A DNA stretch of 41,512 nucleotides, taken from CAYYYJ01 sp964476045. Lineage in GTDB: Archaea > Aenigmatarchaeota > Aenigmatarchaeia > QMZP01 > JACQNV01. This document shows, one piece after another, positions 9,395 to 18,393 of this stretch. Both the position numbers and the translations under genes were made by a program. The stretch is from contig CAYYYJ010000007.1 of NCBI GenBank assembly GCA_964476045.1, forward strand, positions 1 through 41,512, read 5' to 3'. Each line of letters begins with the position of its first letter. Position 1 is the stretch's first letter. The notes under the pieces are model-generated. The model was not told the origin of the DNA and made no database searches. It was given only the letters and a program-made list of their open reading frames with translations.

Positions 9395-9745
9395 CTACTT
9401 TTCTACTCTATCTATTTTCACGATTTTAATCCCCAGCTTCTCCAACCTCTTCTCCTCGAAAGGGAGCTTCTGGTCCCAACCTAAAGCGATTATCTGCGGC
9501 CTGTGTTTCTCGACAACTTTAAAAAAATCTTTAGAATCCCCGATAACAACCTCATTCGCTAACCCAAGTTTTTGTATATTTTGCTTTCTCTTATCCATCT
9601 CAACTATTTCTGATTTTTTTATGTTGTGAGTATCGTGCGCAATAACTACAATTAAATAATCCCCGTAAGCCTTTGCTTTCTTCAAGAAGTGCACGTGCCC
9701 CTCATGCGGGAAGTTGAACCTGCCGCCGCAGAGGACTTTTATCAT
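9395..9745 (-). CDS. HxGH-family nucleotidyltransferase (cytidylyltransferase or FAD synthase type)
   Basis: This 116-residue protein begins KVLCGGRFNFPHEGH, with the HEGH signature (residues 14-17) of the TagD/RibL nucleotidyltransferase family. The conserved C-terminal LGWDQKLPF replaces the usual LG.D. It would join CTP or ATP to a phosphorylated substrate. Archaeal RibL (FAD synthase) is a close family match. Yet the gene ends a probable operon with a CDP-alcohol phosphatidyltransferase and inositol-1-phosphate synthase, so activation of a lipid head group is an alternative. The usual ISTT/RT-like C-terminal motif is absent, and the protein is shorter than typical RibL. Confidence 0.7.
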   Translation of the reverse strand: MIKVLCGGRFNFPHEGHVHFLKKAKAYGDYLIVVIAHDTHNIKKSEIVEMDKRKQNIQKLGLANEVVIGDSKDFFKVVEKHRPQIIALGWDQKLPFEEKRLEKLGIKIVKIDRVEK

Positions 9746-9778
9746 AGGCTTATTTCCAGAAGAAGGTATAAAAAGAGA

Positions 9779-10399
9779 TTATTCGATTTTGCTACTTCTG
9801 CACGCAATCCATATTCTCTGTATAGCTGTTACATTTGACAGCAGAGCAAGGATTGCGATCACGTAAGTCAGGTAAAGCGGGTTGTAAATTGCCAATAAAA
9901 TACCGATAAACAAAAATATCAGCCTTTCAGCCCTTTCAAGGATCCCGCCTTTGATCTCTTTTTCTGTTAATTCCTTTTCCTTTGCAGCGGCCTTTGAATA
10001 TGTTGTCATTGCTGACCCAAAAAAGAAAATAAGCACAAGGGCGGACAACGGTATTGTAAAGCTTGAAATCACAAGGTTAGGCAAAGACGCAAACAGCAAG
10101 CCAAAAATAATAAGCCCTTCCACATACCTGTCAACAATTGTATCAAGGTAGGCGCCTAATTTGGTAACCCTGCCCGTGACGCGCGCAACAGACCCGTCAA
10201 TCAAATCAATGAACGAAGCCGCTATAAAAAATATTGCAGCCAAAAGGAAGGATTCTTTCACAAGGAAATATAAAGCAATAAATGTTGGGACCAATGTGAA
10301 CAGTGTCCATTGATTGGGGGAAAGACCGACCTTACTGAAAACTATCCCAACTTTTATTGAAAAACCAGCAAACTTCTGGCGGTTTTTGAAAAGGACCAT
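9779..10399 (-). CDS. CDP-alcohol phosphatidyltransferase, likely archaetidylinositol phosphate synthase
   Basis: This integral membrane protein carries the full CDP-alcohol phosphotransferase signature: D65, D68-G69, A72-R73, G82, D86 and D90. Hydrophobic segments surround it, giving about six membrane spans. The family displaces CMP from CDP-archaeol (or CDP-diacylglycerol) with an alcohol or sugar-phosphate acceptor at the cytoplasmic membrane face. Because inositol-1-phosphate synthase lies directly upstream in the same orientation, the acceptor is most likely inositol 1-phosphate, giving archaetidylinositol phosphate. That assignment rests on context; the family call rests on the motif. 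Confidence 0.88.
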   Translation of the reverse strand: MVLFKNRQKFAGFSIKVGIVFSKVGLSPNQWTLFTLVPTFIALYFLVKESFLLAAIFFIAASFIDLIDGSVARVTGRVTKLGAYLDTIVDRYVEGLIIFGLLFASLPNLVISSFTIPLSALVLIFFFGSAMTTYSKAAAKEKELTEKEIKGGILERAERLIFLFIGILLAIYNPLYLTYVIAILALLSNVTAIQRIWIACRSSKIE

Positions 10400-10430
10400 A
10401 AATGAATAGCCTAGAGTTGATTAACCTATT

Positions 10431-11534
10431 TTATCTTTCCCTCTCGGCTTTAATAAACTCCTCGACCATTTGTTTGGAAACAGAATCAGGATATTGTTGT
10501 GGCGGCGACTTCATTGAGTAAGAGGATATTGAAAGCAAAGGCCCTGAAATCTTTCTGTCCAGACCGAGCTTTGCGCACCTTATTGCGTCTATTGCAACAC
10601 CAGCCGAGTTCGGCGAATCTTCGACAGATCCCCTCAACTCTAATTCTATTGGAACATCGCCAAATTTCCTCCCTTCAATCCTGATAAAAAATACTTTGTT
10701 GTCTTTCTGCCATGGGACGTAGTCGGAGGGTCCTATGTGCACGTTTTCTGGTTCTAAAGGGACGGGAAGCTGTGATTGGACAGATTGTGTCTTGCTTATC
10801 TTTTTTGATTTTAGTCTCGCGCGTTCGAGCATATTAAGGAAATCGGAATTTCCTCCAGTATTTAGCTGATAAGTCCTGTCTATCTTCACACCCCTGTCAG
10901 AAAATAGTTTTGCGAGAACCCTATGTGTAATTGTCGCGCCCAATTGGCTTTTGATGTCGTCACCAACAACAGGTAGCCCTTTCTCCTGGAATTTTTTGGC
11001 CCACTCAGGATTTGATGCAATAAAAACAGGCATGCAGTTCACGAAAGCACATCCTGCGTCTAAAGCTGCCTGCGCATAATACTTCACAGCTTCCTCTGAT
11101 CCGACTGGAAGATAATTTATTAAAATTTCTGCGCCGGATTTCTTTAACTCTTTTGCAACATCAACTGGTTTCTCTTTCGAGACAACGAAAGACCTTTCCG
11201 GAGGATAATCTTTCATGTGAGAGGCAATGCCATCCAATACCGGACCCATCTTGACTTCCACATCCATCTTAGGGACATCTTTACAAAAAGTTTTTGTACA
11301 ATTTGGGAGAGAGAAAATCGCTTCTGATAAATCTTTGCCAACTTTTCTTGCATCGACGTCGAAAGCAGCCACTGGCTTCACATCAGAAATCTTGTAGCCC
11401 CCAAGAACATTGTGCATGAGTCCGGGAACAAGCTCATTGTTTGTGGTTACGTTTTTGTAATAGTATAGGCCTTGGATTAGGCTTGAACAACAGTTGCCTA
11501 TGCCTGCTATTGCTAGCTTAATTTCTTTAACCAT
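10431..11534 (-). CDS. Inositol-1-phosphate synthase
   Basis: At 367 residues this has the archaeal/actinobacterial length. It begins with a Rossmann NAD site (AIAGIGNCCSSLIQG). The conserved NTGGNSDFLNM and the lysine-rich KSKKISKT segment form the active site of the family. It converts glucose 6-phosphate to inositol 1-phosphate through an NAD-dependent oxidation, aldol cyclisation and reduction. It is first in a three-gene minus-strand set with the CDP-alcohol phosphatidyltransferase and the HxGH nucleotidyltransferase, so it feeds inositol phospholipid synthesis. A PadR regulator is transcribed divergently 53 bases away and could control it. Confidence 0.92.
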   Translation of the reverse strand: MVKEIKLAIAGIGNCCSSLIQGLYYYKNVTTNNELVPGLMHNVLGGYKISDVKPVAAFDVDARKVGKDLSEAIFSLPNCTKTFCKDVPKMDVEVKMGPVLDGIASHMKDYPPERSFVVSKEKPVDVAKELKKSGAEILINYLPVGSEEAVKYYAQAALDAGCAFVNCMPVFIASNPEWAKKFQEKGLPVVGDDIKSQLGATITHRVLAKLFSDRGVKIDRTYQLNTGGNSDFLNMLERARLKSKKISKTQSVQSQLPVPLEPENVHIGPSDYVPWQKDNKVFFIRIEGRKFGDVPIELELRGSVEDSPNSAGVAIDAIRCAKLGLDRKISGPLLSISSYSMKSPPQQYPDSVSKQMVEEFIKAERER

Positions 11535-11587
11535 AATCTACTTTATATAGGGGCTTAGGCTTATATATTTTACAGCGGTAGAATAGT

Positions 11588-11896
11588 ATGCACAAAGAGG
11601 GTTTTGAGAAACTTGAGAAGAATAATACGTTTGATTGCCTCTATCCCTATATACTAAGAATTATTTCTGAAAAACCGGCTCATGCGTATGTATTACGAAA
11701 AAAAGTAGAGAAACGGTTTGGCTTTAAGCCGGGAAACGTCACAGCTTACAGGGTTTTGTATTCTCTTAAAAAAGAAGGCTTGGTGGACAAAACCGAGAGC
11801 GGAAGGATAAAGGTTTACAGGGTCACCTCTAAAGGGAAAAAGGAATTGCAAAAGGTTCTGGATTTTTATAGGAAACAGGTTAAGGTGTTAAGTTAG
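11588..11896 (+). CDS. PadR-family transcriptional regulator
   Basis: This 102-residue protein has the PadR winged-helix layout: an N-terminal helix, a recognition helix in KPGNVTAYRVLYSLKKEG, and the wing KTESGRIKVYRVTSKGKKEL. The C-terminal dimerisation part is short. Such proteins are usually phenolic- or stress-responsive repressors that bind near their own promoter. It is divergent from the inositol-1-phosphate synthase gene, and a shared intergenic promoter region (11535-11587) makes that operon the best candidate target. Its 3' end overlaps the convergent C39-like gene by 17 bases. Confidence 0.85.
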   Translation: MHKEGFEKLEKNNTFDCLYPYILRIISEKPAHAYVLRKKVEKRFGFKPGNVTAYRVLYSLKKEGLVDKTESGRIKVYRVTSKGKKELQKVLDFYRKQVKVLS

Positions 11897-12494
11897 ATTG
11901 TGTGTCTTTTTTCATTATCACTGCCATTGATTTCCTTGCGAAGGGGGTTTCTGCCCAAAAATCTTCAAACTCTTTAAATTCGATAATTCTGTTTGCACCG
12001 GAAGGCGTGGAAGGGTCATTATAAGTAAAGTGTTTCCTGCTATATCCTTTTATTACAATAAAATAAGGCACTAAAGATTTTTTCCCTGATATCTTTTGGC
12101 TGTCAACTTCCACGATGACAGGAAGGTTTTTGTCAACCATTTCCTTTATCAGGAACAAATCAGATCCCTCTTTCTTCTCCAGGACACCCATCTGGACAGC
12201 TCTCCAGTATATTGGCCAATAAAAGTTTTGCATGAAGTCAGACCATCCTGGAGGCGTGTTCTTGCTTTCAGTCCACCAACTAACAATTTTATAGCCGAGA
12301 TCTTTTATTGATAGGGAGGTTCCAACGTCACTGGCGTGCCCGTCTTCACCCGATTTTGCTATATGATAAAGATCTCTCTGGTTAGCGTCCTCGCCAAAAA
12401 ACTTTAGGACCATCTCAGCGCAGGCGGCAAAAGACGTTTTTTCAGAGATTTGCTGGATGTGAGGGACTTCAAGGACAACTTTAGATTTTTTCAT
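11880..12494 (-). CDS. C39/papain-like fold protein, probable inactive homologue
   Basis: The layout is that of a C39-like peptidase: an N-terminal VPHIQQ strand with the oxyanion Gln, a helix SFAACAEMVLKFFG, a PVIVEVDS strand, then PYFIVIKGY and FTYNDPS. In active members the helix starts with Cys (C-x-A-A-C-A-E-M), but here that position is Ser21. The catalytic His that precedes the VVV strand is Tyr144. The Asn/Asp pair (159-160) is kept. I infer a binding or structural protein rather than a protease. No signal peptide is visible, so it should be cytoplasmic. The substrate is unknown. Confidence 0.65.
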   Translation of the reverse strand: MKKSKVVLEVPHIQQISEKTSFAACAEMVLKFFGEDANQRDLYHIAKSGEDGHASDVGTSLSIKDLGYKIVSWWTESKNTPPGWSDFMQNFYWPIYWRAVQMGVLEKKEGSDLFLIKEMVDKNLPVIVEVDSQKISGKKSLVPYFIVIKGYSRKHFTYNDPSTPSGANRIIEFKEFEDFWAETPFARKSMAVIMKKDTQSNLTP

Positions 12495-12529
12495 ACCCTA
12501 CTTATATTGACATGCATCAATAAAACATT

Positions 12530-12742
12530 AAGTTTATATATTTAATTCCATATAAAATTAGATTATGCAAAGCAAGGCCGGCTATAACAAAGTTTTCGTG
12601 AATTTTGGCTTGTTTATTGTCAGCATTATTGCTGCCTAAAAGCGGCTCTCATTGGCTCTAGTTTCTTCTGAAAGTTTTTATCTGTTTGCATTCTCACTGT
12701 CCTTTCTGTTGATTCTATGGCCAATGAGATGGAGGAGGAAAT
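12530..12742 (+). promoter_or_regulatory. Promoter and leader upstream of 12743
   Basis: TTTATATATTT (12534-12544) is a good TATA box, and a transcript should start near 12562-12568. The leader to the next clear gene would be about 175 nt. A 24-codon frame with a hydrophobic end (ATG 12565 to stop 12639) could be a leaderless micro-ORF, but nothing else supports it. A strong Shine-Dalgarno (GGAGGAGG) precedes the ATG at 12743. Confidence 0.45.
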
Positions 12743-13195
12743 ATGGCATATAAAATTGGTGGAGAAAGACCAAGTGGACGTCTTAAAAGAATGGGTGTGA
12801 CTATAGCAGATTCTACAGCAAGCTATGCAAAGTTGGAAACGCTTGTTGGTTTGCCTGAATTGAGTGGCCCTTTGGCTCAAACATATAGAAACAACCCTGT
12901 AGGAAAACTTGCATTAGCAAGAGTTGGCCCGCAAAGATTAGCGCCATATGTAAAAACAGTTTTAAACGGCGCTCAAAAAGACGATTTAGGAAGGCCAGCT
13001 CCAACAAGAAAAAGCGTTTTGGCTGAATACCCAGTGGATGGGGAACTCAGGGATTTAATGGAAAAAGATCCTGAGATTGCACGAGCTGTTGAAGGCTCAA
13101 CTGTGCATCTGGTAAGTGCTGTACACGAAAAGAGGGTGAATGAAGCAAATAGATCTGTTGCATTAACAGATTCGGGTTATTATGGAGCAATATGA
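12743..13195 (+). CDS. Uncharacterised 150-residue protein
   Basis: I do not recognise this family. It is soluble, Ala- and Pro-rich, with no membrane segment, no Cys pairs and no nucleotide-binding motif. The start is supported by an unusually good GGAGGAGG ribosome site six bases upstream. Its end overlaps the start of the YbaK-type deacylase gene by 14 bases, so the two are translationally coupled and may work together, for example in tRNA quality control. That link is inference from overlap alone. Confidence 0.65.
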   Translation: MAYKIGGERPSGRLKRMGVTIADSTASYAKLETLVGLPELSGPLAQTYRNNPVGKLALARVGPQRLAPYVKTVLNGAQKDDLGRPAPTRKSVLAEYPVDGELRDLMEKDPEIARAVEGSTVHLVSAVHEKRVNEANRSVALTDSGYYGAI

Positions 13196-13712
13196 TCCAG
13201 ATAGGTCTTTACATAAATCCTATGAACAAAAACTCAAAAAATGGATGGCTGAAAACAATGTGAAAGCTGAGCATATCAGCTTTGAAAAATCAGTGCATAC
13301 AGTTGAAGAAGCCTGCAGGGAAGCGAACGCAAACCCAGATGATTTTGTTAAAAGTATCTGTATGATAACAACTGGAAGCAGATCCGAAGATCTGCTTCGT
13401 CCCTCTGGAGACGGAAAAACAATAATTGCAATTGTCCTGGGTTCAGACAGGGCAAGCACAGAAAGGGTGGCTAAGGCATTGGATATTGAAAGACCGAGGG
13501 TCGCGAACCCAGAACAGGCCACAGAAAAGACAGGCTACATAACAGGAGGGACGCCGCCTTTTGGTTATGACGCAATATTCCTAATTGATCCGAAGGTTAT
13601 GGAAAAGGAAACTGTTTATGCAGGCGGTGGAACTCCAAATTCGCTGATCAGGATAAGCCCGCAAGAGCTGCAAAAGGCGAACAAAGCGCAGATTGTGAGG
13701 GTGAGGAAATAA
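13182..13712 (+). CDS. YbaK/ProX-type aminoacyl-tRNA deacylase
   Basis: This 176-residue protein matches the YbaK/EbsC/ProX editing domain. Landmarks are KSICMITTG (the conserved Lys near the active site), TIIAIVLGSDRAS, TGYITGGTPPFGY (the GG.PPFG loop) and VYAGGGTPNSLIRISP. Family members hydrolyse mischarged tRNAs such as Cys-tRNA(Pro) or Ala-tRNA(Pro) in trans. The substrate here is unknown. The gene lies just upstream of isoleucyl-tRNA synthetase and overlaps the unknown gene before it, so it probably belongs to a translation-fidelity operon. Confidence 0.87.
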   Translation: MEQYDPDRSLHKSYEQKLKKWMAENNVKAEHISFEKSVHTVEEACREANANPDDFVKSICMITTGSRSEDLLRPSGDGKTIIAIVLGSDRASTERVAKALDIERPRVANPEQATEKTGYITGGTPPFGYDAIFLIDPKVMEKETVYAGGGTPNSLIRISPQELQKANKAQIVRVRK

Positions 13713-13770
13713 AGTAAGATTTAATAGCCTTTTTATCCAATCAACTAGATACAGCATCAATATAGATCAT

Positions 13771-16626
13771 ATGGTGTACAATCCGCAAGAGTTTGAAAAA
13801 AAGATTTTGGAATTCTGGGAAAAGAACAGGATTTTCTATAAGCTGGTTGAGAGAAATAAAGGCAAAAAGAAGTGGTTTTTCCTGGACGGGCCTATAACTG
13901 CAAACAATCCAATGGGCGTCCACCATGCATGGGGCAGGACATATAAGGATATTTACCAGAGGTTCAAAGCAATGCAGGGTTTTGACCAGAGGTTCCAGAA
14001 TGGCTTTGACTGCCAAGGCTTGTGGGTTGAAGTGGAGGTTGAAAAGGACCTTGGATTCGGTTCGAAAAAGGACATTTTAAATTTTGGCCTGGACAATTTT
14101 TCCAAGGCGTGCAGGGAGCGGGTAGACAAATTCTCCAAAGTCCAGACAAACCAGTCCATAAGGTTGGGCCAGTGGATGGATTGGGAAAACAGCTACTACA
14201 CTTTTTCCGACACAAATATAAAGTACATCTGGCACTTTCTGAAAAAATGCCACGAAAATGGCTGGTTGTATAAAGGGACAAAAGTGATGCCCTGGTGCAT
14301 AAGATGCGGGACATCTTTATCTAATCATGAACAGAGCGATGAGGGCTGGAAAGAACTGGTGCACCCTGGTGTTTTTGTCAAGTTTCCTGTAAAGAGACAG
14401 GAAAACGAATTCATATTAGTGTGGACTACAACTGCATGGACCTTAAGCTCGAATGTTGCAGCTGCTGTGCACCCAAAATTGGATTATGTTAAAGTAAAAC
14501 AAGGCGAGGAAATTTATTATCTTTCAAAGGGGTCTGTTAAAGTCTTGAAAGACAGTTACGCTATCCTTGAAGAAATGCCAGGAAAAACTCTAATTGGACT
14601 GGAATACACAGGCCCTTATGATCACGTGCCTGCGCAAAAAGATATTGCCCATAGAGTTATTGGATGGGATTCTGTGGGGGATGCAGAAGGGACAGGAATT
14701 GTTCATATTGCTCCTGGATGCGGAGAAGAAGATAATGTTCTCGGGAAAAAAGAAAGATTGGCTGAGGTCGCTCCCTTAGACGAATCTGGAAACTATATTG
14801 AAGGATTTGGCTGGCTGACTGGACAGAATGTGAGCGGCATAACCCAGAAAATAATTGATGACCTTAATCAGAGAGGGATTCTATACAAGACAGAACCTTA
14901 CAAGCACAGGTATCCTGTTTGCTGGAGATGCAAACAAGAATTGGTGTTCAGGCTGGTTTCAGAATGGTTTATTTCAGCAGATGAAATAAGGCCGAAAATG
15001 AAAAAGGCAGCAAAGAAAGTCAATTGGTATCCAGAGCATGTTGGCAAGATGATGCAGGACTGGCTAGATAACATGGCAGATTGGTGCATAAGCAGAAAGA
15101 GGTTCTGGGGGCTTCCACTAATGTTTTTTGAATGTAAATGCGGACAGTTGGAAGTTATAGGGTCTATAGAAGAGCTAAAGCAAAAAACTAAAACCCCTGG
15201 AGATGTTGATAAGCTTCCTGAGCTCCACAGGCCATGGATAGATAAAATAAAAATAGCATGCAAAAAATGCCATGAAGAAGTAAGCAGGATACCTGATGTA
15301 GGCGATTGCTGGCTGGACGCTGGGATAGTTCCATTCTCAACACTGAAATATCTGGGAGAAAAAAATTATTGGGAAAAATGGTATCCTGCAGACTTTATCT
15401 GTGAGATGAGAGCACAGGTCAGGTTGTGGTTTTATTCGATGCTCTTCATGTCAGTCACCCTTGAAAACAGATCCCCGTACAAATCTGTTCTTGCCTATGA
15501 AGAGGTTAGGGACGAAAAAGGCAAACCCATGCACAAGAGCGCCGGAAACGCCATCTGGTTTGATGATGCTGTTGAGAAAATGGGCGCAGATGTGATGAGG
15601 TGGGTTTATGCTTCCCAAAATCCGCAGTATAATTTGAGGTTTGGGTTTAGTATAGCTGATGAGGCCAGGAAAAAAATAGACATATTCCAGAACCTGGCAA
15701 ACTATGTGAAGACATACCTTGAAGCCAATAATTTCAGGAAAAAGAAAATAGAAAACAAAGGCATACTGACAAAATGGTTTTTATCTGATATAGAAACTGC
15801 CAAGAAATCTGTGGCAGAAAGCATGGATTCTTTGCAGCCAAACAAAGCTTCTGAGGTCCTGGAGAATTTCTTCCTTAACGATTTCTCAAGGTTCTATGTG
15901 CATCTCATAAGGGATAAGATGAAGCTTGGTTATTCAAATGGAGATAAAAACGAGGTTTTGCAATCCCTGTATTCAGGAATGCTGGAAACCCTTAAAATGC
16001 TTGCGCCGTTCATGCCTTTTATAACAGAGCAGATATATCAAGACTTCTTTAGAAAATTCGAGAAAAAAGAAAGCATCCATCTTTTAAAATGGCCTAAACC
16101 AGACAGCACAAAGATTGATGCAAAGTTGGAAGAATCTGTGGAATTTGCAAGGAAAATTGTAGAAGGGATAAATTCATGCAGGCAGGATATGAAAATACCC
16201 ACAAGATGGCCTCTGGCTGACGTTTCCATATTTCTCAAAGAGCCTCGAGACATGAACAATGTAGCTGAGATAATAGCAACTCTCAGCAATGCAAGACAGG
16301 TAAATTTTGCCGCGGAATTAAAAGATGGCAAAGAATTTGAATGGGGGAAAATTAAATTAGGTGGGGTCTTGAAAGATGAAGCCTTGGTCAGGGAATTAAT
16401 AAGAAAAACTCAGGAGCTGAGAAAGCAGGAGAAGCTGCAGGTTTCAGATACAATAGAAGCCCATTTCAATTCTGATAAAACTACACTGGATATATTAGAG
16501 AAGTTTGAGAAGGAGCTTCTCTCCGGGGTCGGCGCCAAAAAGATTGGATTCTCTGAACCTAAAGAAAAGAAAGGCGAGCTTGAATTTGAGGGGAAGAAAG
16601 TTGAGATAGGGTTTATAAAAGCCTGA
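13771..16626 (+). CDS. ileS: Isoleucyl-tRNA synthetase
   Basis: This 951-residue class I synthetase has a HIGH-equivalent at HHAWG (residues 51-55), a Trp-rich start to the CP1 editing domain (LVWTTTAWTLSSNVA), Cys-x-x-Cys zinc-type sites (CIRCG and CWRCK), and a KMSKS-like site KPMHKSAGNA. A helical anticodon-binding domain follows. The NGFDCQGL motif corresponds to the GxDxHGL strand, with Gln where His is usual. It charges tRNA-Ile and edits Val. An Ile assignment over Val or Leu is based on the overall motif pattern. It starts 58 bases after the YbaK gene and is followed after 16 bases by a DHH protein. Confidence 0.88.
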   Translation: MVYNPQEFEKKILEFWEKNRIFYKLVERNKGKKKWFFLDGPITANNPMGVHHAWGRTYKDIYQRFKAMQGFDQRFQNGFDCQGLWVEVEVEKDLGFGSKKDILNFGLDNFSKACRERVDKFSKVQTNQSIRLGQWMDWENSYYTFSDTNIKYIWHFLKKCHENGWLYKGTKVMPWCIRCGTSLSNHEQSDEGWKELVHPGVFVKFPVKRQENEFILVWTTTAWTLSSNVAAAVHPKLDYVKVKQGEEIYYLSKGSVKVLKDSYAILEEMPGKTLIGLEYTGPYDHVPAQKDIAHRVIGWDSVGDAEGTGIVHIAPGCGEEDNVLGKKERLAEVAPLDESGNYIEGFGWLTGQNVSGITQKIIDDLNQRGILYKTEPYKHRYPVCWRCKQELVFRLVSEWFISADEIRPKMKKAAKKVNWYPEHVGKMMQDWLDNMADWCISRKRFWGLPLMFFECKCGQLEVIGSIEELKQKTKTPGDVDKLPELHRPWIDKIKIACKKCHEEVSRIPDVGDCWLDAGIVPFSTLKYLGEKNYWEKWYPADFICEMRAQVRLWFYSMLFMSVTLENRSPYKSVLAYEEVRDEKGKPMHKSAGNAIWFDDAVEKMGADVMRWVYASQNPQYNLRFGFSIADEARKKIDIFQNLANYVKTYLEANNFRKKKIENKGILTKWFLSDIETAKKSVAESMDSLQPNKASEVLENFFLNDFSRFYVHLIRDKMKLGYSNGDKNEVLQSLYSGMLETLKMLAPFMPFITEQIYQDFFRKFEKKESIHLLKWPKPDSTKIDAKLEESVEFARKIVEGINSCRQDMKIPTRWPLADVSIFLKEPRDMNNVAEIIATLSNARQVNFAAELKDGKEFEWGKIKLGGVLKDEALVRELIRKTQELRKQEKLQVSDTIEAHFNSDKTTLDILEKFEKELLSGVGAKKIGFSEPKEKKGELEFEGKKVEIGFIKA

Positions 16627-16642
16627 TTCTCCAATACTTAAA

Positions 16643-17710
16643 ATGATCTGGTTAGATAGTTACAAAAAAGAGCTGGCAGAACTGAAAGATATCCTGAAAT
16701 CTAAAAACAAAGTTCTTGTCCACCACAGGGATGTCGATGGGTCGTGCAGCGCAGCGCAATTTCTGAAATTTTTCCCTGATTTCAAGGTGTTTTCTATAAA
16801 GGACCCTTTTATCCCTGATGATATTATAGCAGAGCTGATCGAATTAAAACCAGAAGCAATTGTTTTTGTGGATATAGGCGTTGATGAACATCTTGATAGG
16901 CTGCTTAGGATAAAAGATGGGTCGCCTAAAAGTAAAATATTCCTGCTAGATCACCATGTTATCCAAAATGACATCACTAAAAATGGGATGGTCCATGTAA
17001 ATCCGAGGTTCCAGAATTCTGAAAGATATGTTCCAGCAAGCCTAATGGTATTCGATATTTTAAAATGTCTAGGATTCGATAACAAAAAAGATTCATGGAT
17101 TTCCTGCATTGGACTGATAAGCGATTACGGGCACAAAGACAATAAAGAATTTGTTGAAGATTGCAAGAAAATGTATCCCGGCCTGCTCGAAGCAAAAGAA
17201 CTCATAGATTCTAAATTAGGGGATTCTGCTAAAACAATATACTCTGCGATAATTCTGAAAGGCGAGTATGGGGTCAAGAAGGTAGTTGATATACTAGTGA
17301 AGTCGGAGAAATTCGAGGACTTCGAGAAAAATAAACAGCTGAGAGAGTGGAGGAAAGGAGTTGATAAGGAAATAGAAAAAGTTTTAGAAGATTTTAATAG
17401 TAACAAGGAAGACACGGGAAAGATTGTTTTTTTCGAAATAAAATCGAAACTAAATCTGGCTTCTATAATCTCCAACATAATATCAGACAAGTGCAAAGAC
17501 AGGATAATTGTTATTTCTAAAAAATCTTCTGACGGTTGGAAGATCTCGACTAGAGGGTCGAAAAACAATTCCATTAAAGTAAACTTAGCAGAATCTGTAA
17601 AAAAATCAGTTGAGGGAATAGGGTATGGGGGTGGACATCCTCAAGCTGCAGGAGCATTCACTCAAAACTGGGACGAATTTAAAAGAAGGCTGTCCGATGC
17701 TCTGAAATGA
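16643..17710 (+). CDS. DHH/DHHA1 phosphoesterase (archaeal RecJ-like)
   Basis: The protein shows the DHH motifs in order: VHHRDVDGSCSA (motif I), VFVDIG (II), FLLDHHV (III) and SDYGHKDN (IV), followed after a linker by a DHHA1 domain ending in GYGGGHPQAAGAF. These bind two Mn ions and substrate phosphate. Archaeal members act as single-strand-specific exonucleases (RecJ/GAN, partner of the replicative helicase) or as oligonucleotide or cyclic dinucleotide phosphodiesterases. The length (355) and lack of extra domains fit a RecJ-like nuclease, but I cannot separate these roles. It follows ileS directly. Confidence 0.85.
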   Translation: MIWLDSYKKELAELKDILKSKNKVLVHHRDVDGSCSAAQFLKFFPDFKVFSIKDPFIPDDIIAELIELKPEAIVFVDIGVDEHLDRLLRIKDGSPKSKIFLLDHHVIQNDITKNGMVHVNPRFQNSERYVPASLMVFDILKCLGFDNKKDSWISCIGLISDYGHKDNKEFVEDCKKMYPGLLEAKELIDSKLGDSAKTIYSAIILKGEYGVKKVVDILVKSEKFEDFEKNKQLREWRKGVDKEIEKVLEDFNSNKEDTGKIVFFEIKSKLNLASIISNIISDKCKDRIIVISKKSSDGWKISTRGSKNNSIKVNLAESVKKSVEGIGYGGGHPQAAGAFTQNWDEFKRRLSDALK

Positions 17711-18364
17711 TTATTTGAATTTCATTGACAGAAACAGGTGGTCTTTCTCAAAAGGGTCTAGTTCCATCTTCTCAGAAATTTTGAAATGTTTTTCTAGCTT
17801 TTGTATTTCCTGCTTGTAAACCTCTTTCGGGTCTTTTACCACATCCATTGATCTGGATTTTATAACCATCATTGCAATCCCATCTTGCTTCAAGAATTCT
17901 TTACAGTTCCGTATAAGAACCTCAGACTGGTCATCAGAAGCAACATCTTGGTATACAACATCGACTTTTTCTACCCAGTTATACTCTTCCGGAAGTTTTG
18001 CATTGGCTAAGATAGGGACTATGTTTTTCCTGTTGTTTGCAACTGGATTGAGGTCTCGTATGCATCTTTCGGAGATCTCGACACCGTATATCACTCCTTC
18101 TTTGCCTACTATATCAGAAAAAAAGGATGCTGTCTGGCCACTGGCTATTCCCAGATAAAGGATTTTAGATCCTTGCTTTATAGGGAATTTTTTCAAACCT
18201 TTGGCAACAGCTGCAGCCATTTTAGAATGGAATGGGTCCCATTCCCTGTATTCTTTTCCCTGTTTTCTAAGTACAGATTTAGCGTATTGTGTATTGCCTT
18301 GAACAAGGTTTAATGTGAACAATTTTTTGCCTTCTTTAAATAAACCCTGAAATAGTTCTTCCAT
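17711..18364 (-). CDS. flpA: Fibrillarin-like rRNA/tRNA 2'-O-methyltransferase
   Basis: The C-terminal Rossmann methyltransferase is clear: KILYLGIASGQTASFFSDIV (SAM loop), GVIYGVEIS, NIVPILANAKLPEEY, VDVVYQDVAS and MMVIKSRSMD. Fibrillarin is the catalytic subunit of box C/D RNPs, which use guide RNAs to methylate ribose 2'-OH groups in rRNA and tRNA. Its partner Nop5 is encoded just upstream on the same strand, with one small gene between them. Residues 1 to about 60 form the short beta N-domain. At 217 residues it is close to the usual archaeal size. Confidence 0.94.
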   Translation of the reverse strand: MEELFQGLFKEGKKLFTLNLVQGNTQYAKSVLRKQGKEYREWDPFHSKMAAAVAKGLKKFPIKQGSKILYLGIASGQTASFFSDIVGKEGVIYGVEISERCIRDLNPVANNRKNIVPILANAKLPEEYNWVEKVDVVYQDVASDDQSEVLIRNCKEFLKQDGIAMMVIKSRSMDVVKDPKEVYKQEIQKLEKHFKISEKMELDPFEKDHLFLSMKFK

Positions 18365-18393
18365 GACAGATATGAAAAGCGGATCTATTTAAA

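Noticed and set aside
12565..12639. 24-codon hydrophobic frame after a TATA box
   Set aside because: Position fits a leaderless micro-ORF, but it is too short and has no other support; described only within the promoter entry.
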